A stretch of DNA of 64,000 nt from Populus alba (lineage: Eukaryota; Streptophyta; Magnoliopsida; Malpighiales; Salicaceae). Each line of letters opens with the position of its first letter. Within the stretch, counting starts at the first letter, position 1. The notes under the pieces were generated by a model. It was not told the DNA's origin. It made no database searches and worked only from the letters and a program-made list of their open reading frames with translations. The position numbers and the translations under genes are program-made. The stretch is taken from the NCBI RefSeq assembly GCF_005239225.2, contig NC_133291.1, forward strand, positions 1,798,001-1,862,000, written 5' to 3'. Shown here piece by piece: positions 21,798 to 32,390 of this stretch.

Positions 21798-24270
21798 TCA
21801 CTCACTTCTTCGCATTTTCACATTGAGTGGAATTTCCTTGTAGGACTGGACTTTCTCAGCTGCTCGACGCGATGGCCGAAGGGATGTCCTTCGTGGTTCT
21901 TGAGTTTCAAATCTGAGAGCACTGTTCCCTGTTTCAGATTCGATTTTTACAGATGGAGCTGATAATGTTGGACAGCTTTCATGAACTGGATCACCATGTA
22001 TTGCAGGAACATGAAATTTAGCATCATCAGTCTGACACAAATCTTCAGTTGGTTCTTCTATCTGTGCCTCAAACTTAATCCTAATGGATTGCTTTCTTCT
22101 ACAGATCCTGCTGAGACACGCATAAAAGAGTGTACAAATCCTTGATTTCTCCCAGGTTCTTTCCAGAGTGCTGAAGTCAAAAGACCTTTGTGAACTGAAA
22201 TTATACAGGATTCTGAACCATGTCAGAACTAACCTCTTTTTGTCATCATTCTTTTCATTGAGTTGTTCTTCAGACTTGAACCTAGCAGAGTGCCATCCCA
22301 AACAAAAGCTGTCAGGAGAACTGGAGAAAGAAATACTAAGCAAACTAAAAACTTTAGAGAAAAGCTAATATCATTCATATGGACATTTGTGAACTGAAAC
22401 TATACAGGATTCTGGACCATGTCAGAACAAACCTCTTTGTATCAACGTTGTTTTCAGTAGGCTCTTCTTCTCCAGACTTAAACCTAGCAGATTGCCTTCT
22501 CAAACAAACACTGTCATGAGAAATACGAAGCAACTAAAACTTCAGAGAGAAGATAAAACAACTCATATAAAGTCAGATTCCAAGCAGCAATATGGCATTT
22601 GAAATACAAACCTCTTTTTGTCAGCATTCTCTTTAGTTTGTGGTTGAACAGGACGAGTTTCCAAAGCTGCATGAAACCAAAAGAGAAAATGCTGGCTTCA
22701 TGAAAAGGTTTCTATGATTTTGAATACATGTCTTGGGGGGGGGGGGGGAACTGGTTACATTGAACATTTGATTGGCGTTTCCTGTTTGGGTTACATGGTT
22801 TATTCTCCTCCTCTGGTTGAGAGAGTTGTGCAGCCCCATCACCTTTGATGGTTTCAACCTACAAGAGATGGCAAAATAGGATGAAAACTATGTGGGCTAC
22901 TCTGAAAAAGACCCTTTTCCCATAAATTATGTTGAGTTGAGTTCCCGAAATACCTCATTTCTCTTAATCCGGCATCTAACTTTCTTTGCTTTCTCCTAAA
23001 ACAGAGAGAGTTTTAGAAGTCAGTCACCAATATTACTAACAACAAAACTTATTCAACACTGAGGCAAAAAGGGCAGCAGCTAAGCATACCTTCAGCTCCA
23101 AATTTATGGCATCAAGCAAGCCATTCTTACATCCCAGCTCATGTTGAAATACCTTAAGCTGAACAGTAACAGAAGCAAGTAGTTAACACAGAAATGTCAC
23201 AACACAGAACAGCACATATTGAGCAGGACAATCCACGCTTGCATATATAAAGACTTACCTTATCTTTGCCTGCATTTAGTTCCTGCAATTTTAAGAGAAT
23301 AATTTAGTCTCATCAAGGGCCCAAAATTTTATGCAATTTATACGTGATGAAGAAATTGATTTGCGAATGACATCACCGCCAACATCTGGCTGTTTGTTTG
23401 TGCAAGTTGCTGATTCTGTTGCTGCAACTGCTGAAATCCGATTCTCAGCTTCTGCAACTCAATAGCACTCAACTCGATAATTTTACTGTTGACCAAAGTT
23501 AAGAAAAATGACACAATAAATCGCCAACATGAGAACAGAACTTCAGGAGAAAGAAAAATCAAACAAAAAGGTTACTTCCTATCCACGACAATCTTTGTCA
23601 ATGTCATGATTTCCTGGACAAAAACATTCAAAAAGCAACCCATTAAGCCAAATTCTACTCCATACTCAAAAAAAATATCAACACGTGTACATCTAGATAT
23701 TGAAAAATTCGACGTATACCCGTTGGAGCTTCTCAATGTAATCTTTACCGACTAGAACAGATTGTGATTTCCCATCTTGGTTTCGCTGCGACAAACTGCT
23801 AACTTCAGCGAGCGTTTTCCTTGATACAGGAAAATTGCTAATGTCAGCAAGCGTTCCTCTTGGCGCAATTCCAATCATGGACCCTTTTCCCAGTTTCTCT
23901 CCCTTTATTTTGTTACCTGACACATCCCAATTTCCTCAATCACGCGATTTCAGCAAATTCACAGAAATTGGTAACTCTGATTTGAATCTTTACAGTTTTT
24001 CTCAGAAATCAAACCGAGACGCACACTTCCTTCAACTTTTTAACCCTAAAAACCCTAATCAGCGGCAGATTTCGAAATTCTAACATCGATTAAACCCCTA
24101 AATTAAACACATTCAAGCAATTTTACGAAGTGAATATAAATAAACAAGCATCGACTGTAAATAAATAATGGAGATTTTGCAAAATTTCATATTAAGAAAA
24201 ATACATAGAGAGGTAGAGTACCTGCGACGTTGATGTTTTCTGAATCAAAAACCAGAATACCCTCCTCCAT
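21798..24270 (-). CDS. SGO: Shugoshin (centromeric cohesion protector)
   Basis: A twelve-exon gene, 381 aa: 24222-24270, 23720-23916, 23576-23613, 23377-23485, 23259-23282, 23090-23158, 22954-22995, 22759-22858, 22612-22666, 22433-22510, 22234-22308, 21798-22107. All introns are GT-AG and the phase is kept throughout. Shugoshins bind PP2A at meiotic and mitotic centromeres and shield cohesin from separase. The N-terminal part contains RGTLADISNFP, a plant shugoshin signature, then a coiled coil of about 55 residues (VVDRNKIIELSAIELQKLR followed by a Q-rich stretch) that should dimerise and hold PP2A. The C-terminus has the shugoshin C-motif (PF07557): RRTSLRPSRRAAEKVQSYKE, then IPLNVKMRR. Three consecutive exons (22433-22510, 22234-22308, start of 22107) encode related repeats (CLRRQSARFKSGEEE, CLGWHSARFKSEEQ, CRRKQSIRIKFEAQ), a local exon duplication. 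AAACCCTA motifs lie just upstream and in intron 1. Remembered Arabidopsis counterpart: SGO2 (At5g04320). Confidence 0.93.
22734..22749. repeat. G homopolymer in a shugoshin intron
   Basis: About 14 consecutive G on the plus strand, in the 92-bp intron between exons 8 and 9. On the transcribed strand it is a C-run close to the donor of exon 8; it may serve as polypyrimidine sequence, or its length may be a sequencing uncertainty. Confidence 0.7.
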
Positions 24271-24320
24271 GACCTAAAACCCTAGAATTTTTCTTTCCTT
24301 TTATCTTTCTAGAAACCCTA
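24040..24320 (-). promoter_or_regulatory. Telo-box motifs around the shugoshin start
   Basis: Copies of the AAACCCTA type occur at about 24042-24058 (two, in intron 1), 24277-24284 and 24310-24318 (upstream of the ATG). Such telo-boxes are known from promoters of genes active in dividing cells, which fits a cohesion protector. Motif observation only. Confidence 0.45.
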
Positions 24321-25343
24321 ATCTTGTGTTTCTCTCTTAAGAAAAATTGAATTTGTGCAAGAAGGAGGGAAATGATCCAAATGAAGGAGAGTATGAAAAT
24401 ACGGGGGATTATGAAGGGTGTAGATGGAAATATGTGTTTGGCGATTTGGAGGGAGCCTGATATGTTTTTGAATTCACTGCCAGAACCCTCCTGGCTCCTG
24501 AGGTAGAAGCGATGGACCGTCGTTTAATGGAATAGAATTGGCTGCATCGACTAGGCCATGTGGCGTGTTGTTATTTGTTGGTGAAGAAGAGGAAGCAGGT
24601 GCAATGACAATACTACGGATGTGCCCGAGCCCAACTGATCCAATGATTATTGGTACGGGCTGGGTTTAGCCCATGATTTAGATTTCTGGGAGTATAAGAT
24701 ATAGTTAGTTTTTTAAGCTTTCTTATTGTTTTCGTGTTGGAATTTATTTCATTTAATGCACGAGACAGAGAGGGTGTACTTTTGAGATAATTTGATATAT
24801 ATAAAAACCTTAGAATTCATTGATGTATAAATTGATTTTAGTATATTCTTTAAACTTAGGGTAAAAAGAAAAACTATTTTGGCGTTTGAAATTGTTTGAA
24901 ATGTTGATTACATTGAGAAGCTACCAAGATGTGAAGCTATTGACTAACCTTAGTTCTCATGGGTCCCAATTATCCTAATCTAAACTTTACTTTCTTGAAA
25001 GGTTTGATTCTTTCCTGTGATCAAAAGCTAGGGCTACAGAACAAGAGAGGGCCTCCCCATGAGGACACGACATCAGCTATACCAGTCTTCCTCCTTTCCT
25101 CCATTTACATGCCCTCTTTTCTTTTTCCTTTACTTTTTTACTCGGATCGTCTTCCACTTAATTTTACTTTTTGCATTATTAAAGTTTTTCTATGTTTATA
25201 GTCCTGTCTCTCTCTGCTTTTACTCTCTTGCTTTTCTTTCTTTACAAGTGATCTATATTATATTTTTTTTAAATTTGTTGGCTTCATTCAAAACGAATCC
25301 AAACTTGTCATGTTACAAGACACAATTACATAATGTTAATTTT
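24321..25343. other. Intergenic; shugoshin upstream region
   Basis: Contains the shugoshin promoter side (GGCCATGTGG and GCCCAACTGATCC-like motifs near 24555-24640) and no recognisable gene. Open frames at 24959-25355 are low-complexity Phe/Leu/Ser-rich translations of T/C-rich DNA. Confidence 0.5.
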
Positions 25344-25634
25344 ATCATAGAATAATATAAATCATATCATAAAACATTACTTAACAGCTTAAGCTATTGG
25401 GTTCAGATAGTTCTTTGATATAGTATTAGAGCTTTGATGACCAAGGGATCACGAGTTCGAATCTCACTATCCCTCATTTATTTGATAAAAATTAAGCACA
25501 AGATAATGTGAGTTTGTGTAAATTTCACGCCCAAAAAGCTTTCACTTGAGGTGGTATGTTAGAGAATAATATAAATCATATTCTAAAACCTCACATAACA
25601 ACTTAAGCTGTTGGGTTCAGATGGTTCTTTGATA
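25344..25634 (+). mobile_element. TRIM retrotransposon copy 1 of a tandem pair
   Basis: Two direct repeats (about 25344-25420 and 25557-25634) share GAATAATATAAATCATAT, TTAAGCTATTGGGTTCAGAT and TTCTTTGATA. The first is followed by TAGTATTAGAGC, a mutated initiator tRNA-Met primer site. The inner part of about 135 bp contains CACGAGTTCGAATCTCACTA and a purine-rich CACTTGAGGTGG just before the second repeat, acting as the polypurine tract. No coding sequence: a miniature non-autonomous LTR element. Confidence 0.8.
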
Positions 25635-25681
25635 AACCTCAATAACAAAACGTTACTGGAAGAAATTTGCCATGTTAGAAA

Positions 25682-25982
25682 TGTTAGAAAATAATATAAA
25701 TCATATCTTGGAATCTCATCTAACAGTTTAAGCTATAGGGTTGAAATAATTATTTGACATGGTATCAAAGCCTTAATGACTTAGTGGTCACGAGTTCGAA
25801 TTTTATCATCCTCATTTAATTGATAAAAATTAAACACAAGATAATGTGGGTCTGTACAAGTTTCAAGTTCAAAGGGCTTTCACTTGAGAGGATGTGTTAG
25901 AGAATAATATAAATTATATCATGGGATCTCACCTAACAACTTAAGCTATTGGATTGAGATGGTTTTTTGATAAAAAAAATCA
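25682..25982 (+). mobile_element. TRIM retrotransposon copy 2 of a tandem pair
   Basis: This is the better-preserved copy. Terminal repeats lie at 25682-25759 and 25895-25982, both starting TGTTAGA(A/G)AATAATATAAAT. The primer site TGGTATCAAAGC is directly after the first repeat, at 25760-25771. The inner part carries GTCACGAGTTCGAAT and a purine-rich TCACTTGAGAGGATG before the second repeat. It sits only about 50 bp right of copy 1 in the same orientation. Confidence 0.85.
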
Positions 25983-27000
25983 ATAAATCCATTTCTCACT
26001 TGAGGTATCATTATCCTTGCAGGTGACCTATGTCGCACGATGTTATTGAAGCACCGTGAAGCTCGCAAGAATTTGCTATATTTTCTTAATTTTTTGGATT
26101 ATTTGTTCAACATAAATTATAAGGCACTTTTTTTTGTTGTATGATTATAATATTTATTGAATATATATTAATATTTAAAATCTTTATATTAACTCATCAA
26201 AACTAGCATGCAATTTACATGTAAATTTAAATATGTACTTGAAAATAAATTATTTGTGTTTTTTTTTCATACAAATTATATAATTAATTTTAATAAATTG
26301 GTGTACAAATGATAAATTAAAAACTAAACTTATATATTTGTAGATAAAATTAATATAAAAAGATAGATTAAATAATATTATACAATTACATGTCAACTAA
26401 AGTTGTTAATTTCATTTCGTTTAGTATTCTATTTTTCTTGATGGATTTATAAGTTTTAATTTCAAAATATTTTAGTCAAATCATTAATATATGTATAATT
26501 CAAAATATTAATTATAACATAACATGTTTATAGATTTTTAAAAAGTACGTACATTTGTTGTACAAGAACGTGTCCAATGCTATAAAAAAGAACCGAGGAA
26601 AATACAACACTTCTCCTTCCATAAGACATTAAAGGTTTTCCAATATAAAAACCAAACAATTACAGCTCCTCGACAAAAACTTATGACACGAGCTAATGTC
26701 TTCTTCCTCTAATTGTTTGTGTAAAATAGAGCAGGGAAATAAAGCACGACAGCGATTTAGAAGGGGAGATTCGAACTTTGTGAATTTAGAACTAGAAGCT
26801 TAGCATAGGCGACTCCGAACGAGACACCGAGGAAATAGCGACTTGTTGATCGTGCAGGTGTACTAGAAGCGCCCTGGAAAGTTGGAACACAAGTTATCCC
26901 TAGCAACCCCCATGTTTTTTTTTATTAATTGGCACTGCAAAACCACAATGAAAAGAGACTCAATAGATCACAAGGAATGATAAAAAAAAAAAAAAACATG
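25983..27000. other. AT-rich intergenic DNA
   Basis: Nothing recognisable except a block of lower AT content at about 26700-26900, which has no long open frame. Confidence 0.5.
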
Positions 27001-27190
27001 TTAGGAAATATGATTGTGATTGTTTTTTTAAAAAAAAATTATTTGAAAATATATTGAAATAATATATTTTTTTATTTTTTTAAAATTATTTTTGACATTA
27101 ACGTATCAAAATTAATCTGATTTAAAAAAATTAATTAAAATTAAAAAATAAAAAACAAAAATTAATTTTTTTTCAAAAACACTTTATGCA
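27001..27190. mobile_element. MITE-like mini-repeat
   Basis: Starts GATTGTGATTGTTTTTTTAAA and ends AATTTTTTTTCAAAAACACTTTATGC, with the internal TATTGAAATAATATAT and TTATTTTTGACATTAACG blocks shared with other copies in the window. Non-coding. Confidence 0.5.
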
Positions 27191-27321
27191 TTGGAAGACA
27201 ATCTTGAGGTCAGAATTACGTGTCAAGTTTTGGTTCCAAACCTCCAATAACGGTCACGAAGATACAATGATCACCAGCAAAATATGCGATTGAAGTTATA
27301 TTCGCTTCAAAGACCGAAAGA

Positions 27322-27640
27322 GAAACGAGGAGAGAAAAAAAAAGAAGAAAGAAAGAAATATAATTCAGGATAAAATTTACTAAGTAATTTCTAAACATTT
27401 CAGCTGAGAGCGAAATAAAATTTATTTCATGTTATCTTATTTTTTAAAATACTATGAGGTATACCGTTAGTTTTAAAAAGAAATGAGGGGAGAAAAAAAA
27501 TAATTCAAAATAAAATATATTAAATAAATTCTAAACATTTCAGCCGAGATTTAGATGAAATATCTAAAATAATTTAAGATTCAGAATAAAATAAAATTTA
27601 TTTTATTTTATTTTATAAAATAGAGGTATACGAAATGAAA
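27322..27640. repeat. Imperfect tandem duplication, period about 158 bp
   Basis: GAAACGAGGAGAG at 27322 and GAAATGAGGGGAG at 27480 start two related units that also share TTCTAAACATTTCAGC and GAGGTATAC. Non-coding. Confidence 0.65.
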
Positions 27641-28360
27641 TTAAACATCCTATGTTAAACCATTAATTCTAATATTTTTATTTATTGATTTTTTTATAAA
27701 CGCAAAGCATATGATCTCCAATAGTTACGCTTAAAATGAGAACTCTTTTTCTTGGAATATGGTCTTTAGTTGCCGTATAACTTTGTCTCCTTCCTCTACC
27801 TCGAGGCAACGTTTTGAAGCTTTTTCTTGCCATCGAGACAAAATACATGTAGATACCTGCATTCCTTTTTATCTGAAATAAACAAAATCAAGTTCCTATT
27901 ATTTTATTCACTTGACTTTAATTATAAAATATAGAAAGTAATGACAGTAAAAAAATAAAAAGCTCAAAATGAATGGATCATGACAGTGTTTGAGTAACAT
28001 GCAAGCTTTGGTATCTTACTAGAGGTAATGCGGCGTGCTTAAAAATTAATCAATTGTGCAAAATCCTAAATGATAATATCTTGACAATTGCAGGCTTAAT
28101 TGCCTGTATATTTTATCACTCTTTCCAGGGTTCTTCTCTATGGTTTGTGCAGTGTACTTGAAAATTAATCGATTGTGAAAATTAAATTCTAGATGAAATA
28201 TCTTAAAAATCCAGGCTTAATTCATGAAAATTAAATTAAATTGTTATTTTTTCTTAATTATCCTAAAGATTGCTCGCGTAGAACTTTGATAGAAAAAAAA
28301 AAACACTCAGAAAAAAAATTACAAATAAAATTGGTGATTTATAGCTTTTTTATTTTAATT

Positions 28361-28510
28361 AACGTGGGTGTCCGAACCAGCTTGTGCGCAATTTAATTAA
28401 TCTTACAGGTTCTAAAATTAACGACCATATAAATTTTTAATGACCCTAAAATAGCCTGAACTTGTGACCATTGAAAAGCAAATCCTAACCAGTTAAATTA
28501 ACCTTATGAT
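28361..28510 (-). mobile_element. SINE-like repeat fragment
   Basis: GTGTCCGAACCAGCTTGTGCGCAATTT, TTACAGGTTCTAAAATTAACGACC and AATGACCCTAAAATAGCC match, with changes, the repeat at 63620-63790. In that better copy the minus strand carries tRNA-like A and B box sequences. Here the B box is eroded. Confidence 0.45.
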
Positions 28511-28746
28511 TGATTTATAGCTTTTCTTCTACTGGCCAGTTGAAACAAAAGTACTTATCCCAGAATTATCGTGATAATAGCGTAATGATCAAAAATAAAC
28601 TTTGCCAAGTGAATATGCTAATCAGTTTTCTTTCAATGAAGTTAACAATTTGCCCTAGAGATATAAGGTGTTCTTGTGTATGGAGGGTGGGAGGCAAATT
28701 GAAGTCTGAGTCTAGTTTCATCAGAGCTGTGAAGTGAAAATTCACC

Positions 28747-29345
28747 TTGTATTATTTGCAGAAGTCGGGTAGAGAAGATCACAGAAAAATTATGGTTGTG
28801 TGCTTCTCAAGTCATCATCAAGAAATTTTTTCAACCTATAAATCAATTACTTTGTTAGTTTTGTTTACTATAGAGCTTCCAGGCATAATTACTTGCTTTT
28901 GGCCTCTTTTTTGGGGTGGTGGAGCACCGAGTAATCACCTACCTGGACATGGCTCGGAAAAAGGGTATAAACCAAAACAAAAAATGCAAGTGGAGCGATT
29001 TTCAATTGTAATGGCGACTTTCCTACTCTATATTCGATTTTTCTTGCTGGGTTCGATGCCTAATTTTGACTTTTTTTCTGTAAAAAGAGAGGCAGAGGCT
29101 GTGTTTAGACCTGCTTTTCATTATTATGACATTTTTTTATGTTTTTCCCGGCTTACATGCCACGAAGGAGAACTGCTTTGGGCTGGGAAATAGCTCAAAA
29201 TTGTTCTGCCATGTGATTCTCGTGAAGCTACAAAGGTAGCCCATCAGCTCATTGAGAGACACAGGCCTAGGCAGAACATGTATATCAGGCGAAGAAAAGA
29301 TGTCATCTTTACTCCCTTTGATTCTTCAAAAACAAGAAAGGTAGT
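28747..29345 (+). pseudogene. Unidentified coding fragment
   Basis: A 148-codon open frame (28747-29193) is followed, in another frame, by a stretch at about 29201-29341 with protein-like composition: VLPCDSREATKVAHQLIERH, then a basic IRRRKDVIFTPFDSS. It ends at an AAAG|GTAGTTT donor-like site. The composition is less AT-biased than the surroundings, so I suspect a decayed exon or captured gene fragment. I do not recognise the family, and no partner exons were found. Confidence 0.25.
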
Positions 29346-31235
29346 TTCGTCTTCCTATTTTTTTTTATTGATAATAGCATCTTTGATCAATCTCCGCACA
29401 CCAAGATTTCTATGATTAAGTTTTCGATTAATTGTCTCGTTAGTGTATGATGCATGTTCACGATAAGTTTTTCTCCCTCTCACACAACTATTGTTTTAGG
29501 TTAGTGTTAGAATGAAGTTCTGGATATACAGTATTTCAGAATTTATATGTATATCTCAGTATTTTTTTGTTTTGAAAATACATTAAATTATTTTTTAAAA
29601 ATATTATTTAAAAAATTAATACGTCGATATTAAAAATAAAAAAAAAAACTAGAAAAAATATTTTAATATATTTTTAAATAAAAAAATACTTTACATCACA
29701 ATCCAGAATATATACAGTGTAGGGCTAAAAATAAATAAAATTAAAACAATCTCCTTGTGGCATATTAAAGTTGTGAAAACATCTCTCACCAACCGCACGA
29801 AAAGCACTTATACCTTGCAAATGAGGTTGGTTTTGCACATCCCTTGATATAATTTTCTTTTCTTTTTATCTATAACACTATTTGTTTTATACATCCGGAC
29901 GAGCATGCCACTCCCCAGTAATTAAAGGAGCTGCAAGGACCCAAAGACAGTGTGTTTTTTAAAATTAATATTTTTTTCAAGTTTTTTATAATTTTCACGT
30001 CGCATCAAAATTATTTAAATAATTTTATTCTTTTCAGGGAAAAACAAATTGAAAACGTCCCTCAGAAGCGATCAGAAAATGATGTGTCTGAAAGTTACTT
30101 CTTCTAATTCCACCAAAAATTAAAAGCAGCCATTTTGTTTTATACACCTCTTTTCTTCTCTTCCGAGTAGATTTCAATGGAAAAGGTATCGAATTCCGTC
30201 ATTGGCTTGTTTTTTGTGACTCATTGTGTAAAGAAAAGTAGAATATCCTTGTCATATCTAGTCAGAGGGTTATCATTCGTTGATTCTCCTCCTAATCAAA
30301 GATATGAATATTGATTTTCATCTTTCTTTATTTTTATATTTCAAAAACATTTTTAAAAAAATATTTTTTTTTATTTTTTCTTTAAATTAATATATTTTTT
30401 GTATTTTCAGATCATTTTATATGTTTGATGTGAAAATAATTTTAAAAAAATAAAAAAAATATTTTAATATATTTTAAAATAAAAAATATTTTAAAAAAAT
30501 AACTGTTATTGTTATTTCAAATACTCTAATTATCTGGAGAGGCAGGCATGAATTAAGCCTCTGTGTTTTTACCTTCTTTCTGGTTTTTCTCTGCGGGGGG
30601 CATGGAAAAACTACTGTGTTGGTCATTATATATACAATGCTGGTTCTATTTCTTTGAATACTTCTCTCAGTAAATCATCTTTCCAGAATCGCCCTAGCAG
30701 ATTGTGCTGTTCGTCATATATTCAGTTGGTGGATGCCATAAATTCAACGGTCCAAATTTCTCAAGTGGAAGAGTTTATATATATATAAAAGAGATTAGAA
30801 TCACTTTGTTTTTCCATTTGACTAATAATATTATGGCCTGCTTTCGGTATAAGAGCCAACCCGACCCGACCAGTAAACCAACAAAGATATTAGATCATCA
30901 GTTCAGCAATTAAAAAGATCTTAATGAATTATTTTTTATCTATGTATTGAGAAACCACCAAACAAGATTATAATTAATAAAAAGTTTGTATGAGGTTAAT
31001 TTAAAGTTAATGTAATTTGAAATACCACCTTATATCATTTGGTTTTCGATACACCAATTGATATTTTATTTTTTAATAGTAGTTTTTATTTTCAAAACTA
31101 ATATCTGAAAATACAATTGCATCCAAACTATTCTTCATGTGTTATTTTTTTTTTCAAATTTTTTACTAAACTATATTATAATGGTAAAAGACCTTGCTTT
31201 TACTACATATAATTGTTTTTTAAAGAAGTGTTGTG
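29346..31235. other. AT-rich intergenic DNA with decayed mini-repeats
   Basis: No gene. Two AT-rich units at about 29560-29710 and 30330-30540 have the pattern of the MITE-like family (long T/A runs, ATTATTTTAATATATTTT blocks). The rest shows no structure I can name. Confidence 0.5.
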
Positions 31236-31380
31236 TAATAATGGTTGTTTTTTAAAGTGTTTTTTGCTCGAAAATATATTAAAATAATGATTTTTTAAAA
31301 TAAATTATTTTTAATATAAAAAATTAAAATAATATGAAAATAAAATAAAATAAAAAATTTTCAAAGACACTTTTAATTAT
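31236..31380. mobile_element. MITE-like mini-repeat
   Basis: Starts TAATGGTTGTTTTTTAAAGTGTTTTTTGCTCG, continues ATATATTAAAATAATGATTTTTT and ends in a Lys/Asn-rich AT tract, CAAAGACACTTTTAA. Same family as 20733-20937. Confidence 0.5.
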
Positions 31381-32317
31381 ATATATATAAAAAAGAAAGA
31401 TACTTCAAGGTCACGTGTTCTATTGCGAGACGACAGCATGCTTTTTTCCTCATTCTCAATTCATGGTGGCAGCATGTGAGTTTTGGTTTTTTTTTTTTTT
31501 TTTCAATCGATGACATGGTGTTTGAGTGATTCAGGGCGATTTTAATAGATTGGGCAAAGTAGAATATTGTAGAGTAATATAAAATCTAAACCATTATCCG
31601 TACCGGATTCTTCGCCGATATACGATCCAGTTTTGATAGCTATCCTGGGAGGTATAATCCTTATGCTAATCATTACACCCCGAACAAATCTCCCTTCCCT
31701 CAGCTAATGGCAATGAACATAATTATTGTTAATCGAGTAATTGACATTAGTGGCCCGAAGAAACTTTCAACATAGAATTTGAGGTCAAATACCATTGATG
31801 GTTATGTTCGGATCGAAATTGCATGCACCGAGATAAAGTTAGGCTGCAACATGACAACGATAGGAGTGAGACAGAGATACAGTATCGAGAGCGTTGTTTG
31901 TTAAAGATCGTTGGGCTCCGTATAGAAGGCATTTTAACTTTACCCTCGATCTCTCCGATCTTTATCAACCATCAACGGAAAGTATTGCCCGAAAAAAAAT
32001 GGAACGTATTCGATCTCGATTGACATTCAAATCGGTCAAAGATTTTCTTTCGCAGACCATCAATGGATCTCAACTCAAAGTGAGATGCCACCGAAGTGTC
32101 AGACACTGAAAAATGATGGAAAGGTTTGATCATCCTCTTAAGTTTTCGGAAGTACGATGTCTCGAAAGCAGCAGAGAAGTTCGAGAGAACTTACAGCCTT
32201 ACATTTCCAATAACGTCAATGATTATTTATGTGCTCACCCTTGCTTTGCATTTTCAGAGAGTAGTTTAAAATCTCAAGCTTGTTTTCAACATCAATCGCC
32301 CTTTCAAGTAAAATATA
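31381..32317. other. Low-AT island of unknown origin
   Basis: From about 31560 to 32240 the base composition is clearly less AT-rich than the flanks and short open frames overlap in several phases on the plus strand (31823-32023, 31894-32109, 32113-32331). None looks like a known protein; stops break every frame. It could be an old gene or transposon fragment. Confidence 0.3.
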
Positions 32318-32390
32318 TTATTAGAGAATAATATTATGAAATTTTACTTCAAAGATTAAGTTATTGAATTAAAATAATTCATTAATATAT
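32318..32390 (+). mobile_element. Solo LTR or fragment of the TRIM family
   Basis: TTATTAGAGAATAATATTATGAAATTT, followed by AAGATTAAGTTATTGAATTAAAATAATT, matches the TRIM terminal repeat at 5077-5152. No second repeat or primer site follows. Confidence 0.5.
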
